From assembly GCF_029168945.1 (NCBI RefSeq), contig NC_083602.1, forward strand, positions 48,545,442 through 48,609,441: a stretch of DNA of 64,000 bases. The letters are read 5' to 3'. The DNA is from Cannabis sativa. Lineage: Eukaryota > Streptophyta > Magnoliopsida > Rosales > Cannabaceae. Under the pieces are notes generated by a model. The model saw only the letters and a list, made by a program, of their open reading frames with translations. It did not search any database and had not been told where the DNA came from. Numbering within the stretch: the first letter of the stretch is position 1; each line of letters begins with the position of its first letter. The translations under genes and the position numbers were made by a program. Of this stretch, positions 55,797 through 64,000 are shown piece after piece.

Positions 55797-58484
55797 ATGA
55801 GAAAGCCAGACCCATCATCATCTTCTAGTAATAACAATAACAATAACACTAATAATAATAACAATAAGCTGAGAAAAGGGCTATGGTCCCCTGAAGAAGA
55901 TGATAAGTTGATGAATTACATGCTGAACAATGGGCAAGGGTGCTGGAGCGATGTGGCTAGAAACGCTGGGCTTCAGCGCTGTGGGAAGAGCTGTCGTCTT
56001 CGTTGGATCAATTACTTAAGGCCTGACCTCAAACGTGGTGCTTTTTCCCCTCAAGAAGAAGAGCTCATCATCCATTTGCACTCTCTTCTTGGCAACAGGT
56101 TATTAATTTATTAATTAAATCAATCTGTACTTATATATCCTATTTTTATTTCTCATGTACTTTTACTTCTATATATATTGTATTTTTATTTACATTATAT
56201 TATATATTTAGAATCTAATATATACACAAAGTCTACTGGCACAATATACTAGCTAATAATTAACTTTGGTTATTCATATTGATGATGATGAAAAATTGAA
56301 AACTAATATGGTGAATTATACTATAGTTTTTTTCTTTTTCTTTTATGTGTGGTCTCGTGTCTAGTTTTGATTTGCTGCAGAGTCCTTTTTTTTTATTCAT
56401 TTTTCTATGCGTGAATTTCTTAATGGATTTTCTACCAACTTTTTGATGAAATGACAGGTATAGACTATAGAGTTAGAATTAGCGTGTCTTCTTGCATGTA
56501 CATATGTATTCGTTATGGTTTTTTTGAATGAAAAATATATGCATGTTTCATTGTTAATTACCAAAAATATACATAGTAAGATAGCTCTCTCTCACACACA
56601 CTACAGAGAGAGAAAGATGAGAGAATACGTTATTAACTCCTGTCGAAAGTAATTAATAAAGCAAATATTTAATTATTTATAGTTAAGACTAATACTACCA
56701 ATCATCTCTTTAGTAAAATAGATAATTAATAAATACTCCCGATCATCTTTACCGACAGATATATATATGTACGTATTCCATAAAACTAAAGTCAATATAT
56801 GTACTTACTTTTTTCTTTATATTTTCCTTTTTTGAGTATACAAATATGAAATATATGTACACGTACAAGTATTTCTATGGGAACTACTTCAGTTCAGATA
56901 TATATATGAACATGTACTACACCTATCATCTACACACATCACATATATATATAAAAATATGTACATACCTTCAGTTCTCTTATACATTAATACTGTAGTT
57001 AACCTCATGAAATGTATATATAAATATATATATATATACATCAATGTAATAAAACATGAAAATGACATCGGTCTTCTATATATGTTTATGGTGCTGATAT
57101 ATCAGCCCTTGAGTTGAAGACACTCAAGCCCCTAACTTTTCATTCAAGTATTTAAATATATATATCTATAAAATATGTAATCTTTTTCCATGCAATATTT
57201 TTTTATTTAGGCGTCAGACAAAAGACTAGTACTATTAACTTGATCAGATAATTCCATTTCAACCCGACAAGTACGTAGTCTAATATATACCTCTATTATT
57301 AGTGTTTAAGTCCAACTTGTCTGGCGGCCAAAAGAAAATCTTAATCTTACGATGAATTACATACATATATACACCATGTGTCTACATCATCACCGATCCC
57401 CACTTTGAGTTTAACACACTCCACACACAAACATACATACATATAAAATATAAATATATAGATATATATATAGACATATATATTATGAGCTTCTTTTATT
57501 GGATATTAGTGGTTTTTAACACTTTTTATATTGGCGTCATGTTTGGTTCGCGATATTTTTAAAAAATTATTTTTTTAAGTTATATGAGATCTAATATTTA
57601 TTAATCAGTAGCCGGTTTGACGCCGAGAGAGATGGTAGGTACATAGGGGTGTCTTTTAGCCTTTCTCTATATATAAATAGATATTAAGGCACATGAAACT
57701 CATGCATGTATTTATAATGTATGATCTCAGGTGGTCTCAAATCGCGGCACGCTTACCAGGAAGAACTGATAACGAAATAAAAAATTTTTGGAACTCAACA
57801 GTAAAGAAACGACTCAAGAACTTGTCATCTTCATCTACAACCTCACCAAACACAAGTGACTCCTCGTTCGAGCTCAAGGACTCATCATCAATATCCATGG
57901 ATACTAATAATAATAATAATAAGATCATCATCAACAATATCATCCCGGGTGCTTCTAGTCAAGATCAAAACACCATGTTTTCTACTTCATACCTTCACGA
58001 TTTATCATCACCCACTTCTCTCCACCACTTGATAAGGCCATTCCCAGCCATGCAATTTGATCACCACCATCATCATCACAACAACATGTTTGGTACATCC
58101 AATAGTAATGAATTCTTGAATAATAATATTAATCCAATATCATCACAAATTGCTGGGATGGTTAATAATAATGACCATGATAATCTTGGTTTTTTTGGAG
58201 AAGTAGTTGGTGGGATAGAAGGAGAACTGTTTGTTCCTCCACTGGAGAGTGATGAAACTACTGATCATCATCCTCAAAGAGTGATTAATATGAGTAATAA
58301 CAATTACTTGATGAGTAGTAACAGTACTACTACTAGTGTCAAAGCTGAAAATGGTGATCATATTCATGGGGTTGAGACTAGTTATTTCCAGGCACATGAG
58401 CTAACAGTTGGGGAATGGGACTTAGATGATTTGATGAAAGATGTTTCAAGTTCATTTCCCTTTCTTGACTTCCAACTCCAATAA
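55797..58484 (+). CDS. MYB46: R2R3-MYB transcription factor, MYB46/MYB83-like; join(55797..56098,57731..58484)
   Basis: Two exons encode a 351-aa nuclear protein. Splice sites: donor AG|GT at 56098/56099; acceptor AG at 57729-57730, joining codon Arg101 in the R3 repeat. R2 (about 25-75) has the regular tryptophans W30, W50, W70; R3 (about 78-126) has F83, W102, W121. The segments [33 protein letters not shown] and [18 protein letters not shown] are characteristic of MYB46/MYB83, direct targets of NAC wall switches that activate cellulose, xylan and lignin genes through AC/SMRE sites. The N-terminus carries a Ser/Asn run. The C-terminal half is Asn/His/Ser-rich (His run near 58060-58080) and ends in the acidic motif [19 protein letters not shown], as in secondary-wall MYBs. 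I see only the R3 intron and no intron inside R2. The symbol is by similarity; I cannot separate MYB46 from MYB83. Confidence 0.93.
56099..57730 (+). other. Intron of the MYB gene, 1632 bp
   Basis: GT...AG intron, very AT-rich, with several AT dinucleotide arrays and a CA/GA-rich patch near 56590. No coding or transposon signature was seen. Confidence 0.9.
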
Positions 58485-60338
58485 TTCATTTCCATCCATT
58501 TTTCTGAACAAACACAAAAAGATTGTTTTTTTCCCTCTCCCTCTCCTCATCTTACATTTTTTGTTTTTCCCAAAATATACACCTTAAAATAGGCACCAGA
58601 AGTAGAATATAAGTAACATCCTTTTACATATATTTGATGAACTCAGCTGGTTTTTAGCGTTATTCAAAACCATGGTCATCATGGTCTTCTGATGAAGTAA
58701 TTAATAAAGGTCACAGTAGTGGGGTACGTACGTATATATATATATATAATACTAAGTGACCATATTTTATATATGTATATGTTGTATATGTATCTGCAAT
58801 ATGCCAACAATATATATATGATGAGCTTCAACCATGTGTCATCATCATCAATATATATATCGATCTATACACAATAATATGTATACTTGTGAAGATATAA
58901 GTGATGTGAATATAGAGCTTCATGAAAAGTACGTAAGTAGGAGAAAGAGGTTTTATTTTTTTGCTATGTCCCATATAAAAGATTTAATTAGTTGGTATAT
59001 ATAATAATATATAGAAACTTTTACTTAATAGTACTCTTGAGTCTTGAGATGTATAAAACAAATGTTTGAAAAGTGCGGAAGTTGTTATTAGTGGGTGACA
59101 ATAAGTAGTTGGTTTTTTTTAGTAGTTTGTATTACACATTTCATGAAATACGACTAATTCGTACTCTTTATTTTTTCTTCTCATGATCATATCTAATCAT
59201 CTTACAAATATATTACATGTAGTACTCTTCATCATAATAATTATAATAATAACAATAAATTAACAATATAATAACAATTAATAAAGAGAACAAACAATAT
59301 AATTACTTTAACATATATAAATATTTATGAAAATTCTACATGAAGTAGATTATTGTACTGCTGTACTATACAAATTCACTTTTTCAATGATGGAAATACA
59401 ATTTGATTGGCAATATATATATATATATATATATATATACATTAATGTTTCATATTGACTATATACTCAAAAAAATATAACATCACCAATTAGTATCTTG
59501 GAAAATTACAAGAAAAAGGAAAGAAATTTAGGGTTAATTATTTTCTTCAATGGGGGTCTTAATCGAATCATCATTTAACAGACGTGCCCACTTATTAAAT
59601 TTGAACTAAAGAAAAAAAAAATCTATAAAAATCACTAGTAAAGCTATATATATAGTACTTAAAGAATATAGAGAGACATAAAGCTTGGTCTCGCATTGTA
59701 AACATGGGTGTTATTAATATTTTATAGTGCATAAATAATTAAAAATATATTTAGTTAATTAGTTAGGAGCCTAAAAAAATGTTAGATTCACGAAGATAAT
59801 TATAACTCCTGTACCATCCATACCTGTTTATATATAAACTTGCTATATATATATATAGCTAAAGATAGGGATAAATAATAATTATTATTTTGAGAAGTCA
59901 TCAATGCAAAAGAGAAAATTATATTCACAAGAAGTGAATAGAAAGCAACTATGGAATAGGACCTTCTTACGCTAATTTTATATAATATATATAGATATAT
60001 AAATATAGAGGAAGAAGACAAAGTGACCATTTTCACTTCAATGACAGTCCCTTATTAATATTATAAGAGAGTGCATTCATAAATCATTTCACTTTAGATT
60101 TCAAACTTACCATAACTAACATTTTGTGTGTGCATTAACAATAATTCATTTTGAAAAGGTTGTCTTACTTTGAGAAGCATATTATGTACAGTAAACCGAT
60201 GATTACGCCTGTATTTCATGTAAATGATATCACTCTTTTTCTATAATAATAATAATAATAAAATTTAGTTTCTTACCATGCCCAAGTCAATTTTTACAAA
60301 ATCAAAATTCATCTTTACTAGGAAACTATATGTGACGA
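58485..60338. other. 3' flank of the MYB gene and intergenic DNA
   Basis: The 3' UTR probably ends a few hundred bases after the stop; an AATAAA at 58703-58708 is a candidate polyadenylation signal. The remainder is AT-rich with microsatellites, including an AT array at 59413-59439. No ORF is supported. Confidence 0.5.
59413..59439. repeat. AT dinucleotide repeat
   Basis: About 13 AT units downstream of the MYB gene. Confidence 0.85.
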
Positions 60339-60560
60339 CACTACTACAAAAAGAGGTATTTTCGTCGGTTTCTAAGTGACATATAAAAATTTTGCGTCGG
60401 TCTACAAAACCGACTTATAAGCCGTAGACGCAAATAGTCTTTATTTGCGTCATTTCAAAAGAGACGCAAAAAACAATTTTCGTCATTTAAGAACCGACGC
60501 GAAATATAAAATGTTCTTAATAACATTATGCGTCGATTTGAAAGTGACGCAAAAAGAGTA
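60339..60560. repeat. CACTA terminal and subterminal repeat region
   Basis: The terminus is followed by short motifs built on cgtcggtt, gacgcaaa and gcgtcatttc in alternating orientation. The cluster is CpG-rich relative to the AT-rich flank, which makes it stand out sharply. Confidence 0.75.
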
Positions 60561-61264
60561 ATGTCATTTCAAAACTGACACAAAAAACTTATACTGTCAG
60601 TTCTTAAATGATGCATAACTTGCTGCAAATATTTTCTACGTTGGTTATAAAATGAAACATAAGTACAGGTAAGGGAAAAATGCAGATTTCCATCCAATTT
60701 ACCCTACCTCCATTTTTAGATTTTAGAATCATTTTATATAATAGTAAATACATAATACTAAAAAAAAGTTAAAATAACGATTATAAAACTTATATAAAAT
60801 TTTTATAAGTAGTAATCAATTCTATGATTAATAACGATAATACTAACTATTAACTAATTACATAATAACAAAATTGTTAATAGAAACAATCCTAAAATTT
60901 ATGCATTCACATGTATTATATAAACTAACTATAAACTAATTACATAATACAAAAAAATTCATAGCAATGCTTGACTAGTATTGTGTTAAATGTGGTAATG
61001 GATGATGATATATACTTTCAAAGTAGCATATCATGAATCTATTGAATAGAGATTATAATAACATATAACTTCATGATTAATGACTAGGGTTAATTATATT
61101 ATATTTTATAACAAAAGTTGCTCATGATTTTTTAACGTGAGGTTAATTATAAAATCGATATTAAAATTTAAATTCCATGCATATCGTAAATTACACATGT
61201 AAAAGTTAACAACAATCATAAAACTTGTTACTCATGTATTATAACAAAAGTAGTAACCTTGTAC

Positions 61265-61358
61265 TTAATCTATAATCAAAGGCTTCACAAAATCGGCCCA
61301 CTCATCCCGTATTGCATTGATCTCTTCGTTGGAAACTTCTATCCATTTCAAAACTTCT
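61265..61358 (-). pseudogene. Unrecognised terminal exon-like fragment inside the CACTA region
   Basis: Minus strand: a pyrimidine-rich stretch ending ttttgttag, then a frame reading VLKWIEVSNEEINAIRDEW and ADFVKPLIID to a stop at 61265-61267. Non-repetitive amino-acid composition and the acceptor-like boundary suggest a last exon of a real gene, either the transposon's own or captured. Family not recognised. Confidence 0.35.
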
Positions 61359-63098
<1,740 letters not shown>

Positions 63099-63258
63099 CT
63101 AACAACATACATTACAGTCAAATAAAATTAATGAAGAAAATTAAAATCATTTAAGGTTACAATTAACAAAATAAGCAATCAAACATACATCTTGAGAGGG
63201 GCTTCTTGGAGACTAAGGCTCATATCTTGACTTACTTTATTCTCTCGTGCGAGCTCCA

Positions 63259-64000
63259 ATGGAGAGAGGAGGCAGAGGTTATAGGGGAAAAGGAAGAGGC
63301 GCCGATGGCTATGGCTGCGCCAGCTCGAAGATCGATGATCTCTCGGCGGTGGCAATCTGCCGAGAGCGCTGTGACCACCTTGACCGAGCGATTCAACAGC
63401 GTTTTGCCTTCACTGAGTCTCACATGGCTTACATTCTCTCTCTTAAAGGTATTGGTAACTCATTACAAACTTTTATTCAGCAGGAGTTAGCTAATTCTTC
63501 TGGGCCTCCTTCCTCTCTTAAGAAGCTTAATCTCCCTCCTCAACGGAAAGGCGATCTTGATGTAAGTAAGACTATCAAAGCTTCGAAATCACCGCACCAT
63601 CACTACAATTCGATGCTGATCTACAATTCCATTCCGATTCAGACTCGGATGATTCGGGTTCGCTTCACCATTCAGATCATTCATCGCCTTTGCACAGTCT
63701 CAATGGTATGTATGGTTACAAGGAAACTGATCAATGGTTACATGGAAACGGATCAAGGAGGATTGGGCTCGTATGGAGGAGGGTTTTAAAATATGAATTA
63801 TATGCAGAATAAAGCTACGCCTTCTGTGGTCTACCAGCAAAGACCCCTCAGTCCCGAGATCATACACCGTGTGGGTGACACTTCTTCTTCTTCTTCTTCT
63901 TCTTGGAGACTACAGGGAGGCGGAGGTCACAAGGGAAGAGGGAGAGGCAGAGGTTCTTGGAGACTGCAGGGAGTCTTTCGCGTTTAGGTCGAAATGATGA
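63259..64000 (+). pseudogene. DUF630-family (NRG2-type) N-terminal fragment fused to an RG-rich leader
   Basis: ATG at 63259 begins MERGGRGYRGKGRG and runs in frame into GCASSKIDDLSAVAICRERC, then AFTESHMAYILSLKGIG, the plant DUF630 domain (PF04783), whose members normally start MGCxxSK and are followed by DUF632. Around 63611 the frame shifts: the expected Ser/Asp/His-rich segment (HSDSDSDDSGSLHHSDHSSP) is in another frame. It shifts again before MNYMQNKATPSVVYQQRP (63793 on). A second RG-rich stretch (HKGRGRGRGSWRLQG) follows at 63928-63970 and the frame stops at 63985-63987. The normal N-terminal Met-Gly acylation site is lost. Several breaks make a full-length product impossible; a 176-aa product (63259-63789) could be translated. 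It ends at the window edge. Confidence 0.8.

Noticed and set aside
57737..57943. Antisense 68-codon ORF in MYB exon 2
   Set aside because: Shadow of Ser/Asn-rich coding sequence; no independent support.

Overview
This is nuclear DNA of a flowering plant, very probably a eudicot. It has AT-rich intergenic sequence, Copia and Gypsy LTR retrotransposons, L1-type LINEs with plant DUF4283/zinc-knuckle ORF1s, a CACTA-type end, and an R2R3-MYB gene whose DNA-binding domain is of the MYB46/MYB83 type. I cannot fix the species from sequence alone. There is one convincing host gene; nearly everything else is transposon.

Positions 1-45078 form a nested stack of retrotransposons. The outermost is a Tekay/Del-like chromovirus 'C' (+), of which gag-to-3' LTR remains at 38734-45078. 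Inside its gag sits an Angela-like Copia 'A' (+): body at 1-3886 and 9770-10150, 3' LTR pieces at 10151-10723 and 38099-38733. A's RNase H is split by a composite insert (3887-9769) made of a non-autonomous Angela-LTR element 'D' (-) and a LINE fragment (-), flanked by a 12-bp duplication. A's 3' LTR is split by a second Angela-like element 'B' (-). B's own 3' LTR (10724-23717) received a solo chromovirus LTR (11382-13652, TSD aaaat) and a complete chromovirus 'E' (-; 14435-23303, TSD gatat). B's interior received a SIRE-like Copia 'F' (-; 25093-37507, TSD ctagt). F's 3' LTR was in turn hit by another non-autonomous Angela-LTR element 'G' (+; 25362-28201).

Positions 45536-51275 hold a nearly full-length L1-type LINE (-) with a 17-bp TSD. 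Its ORF2 is one continuous frame interrupted by just three stop codons.

Positions 51293-60338 are the host gene territory: about 4.3 kb of AT-rich upstream DNA with a G-box, an AC element and a TATA box, then a two-exon MYB46/MYB83-like gene (55797-58484, +) encoding a predicted regulator of secondary cell wall (lignin, cellulose, xylan) genes.

From 60339 to the window end lies what looks like one end of a CACTA transposon: a CACTACTACAAAAAGAGG terminus and subterminal GACGC/GCGTC repeats. Within it are fragments of host genes: a ribosomal protein S13 exon (-) and a DUF630 (NRG2-type) N-terminal fragment (+) fused to an RG-rich leader. The other end is outside the window.

The most interesting non-genic signals are palindrome/hairpin arrays near the middle of the chromovirus LTRs. 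CCGG-N4-CCGG modules occur in two different LTR families, and one hairpin repeat shows a compensatory base-pair change.
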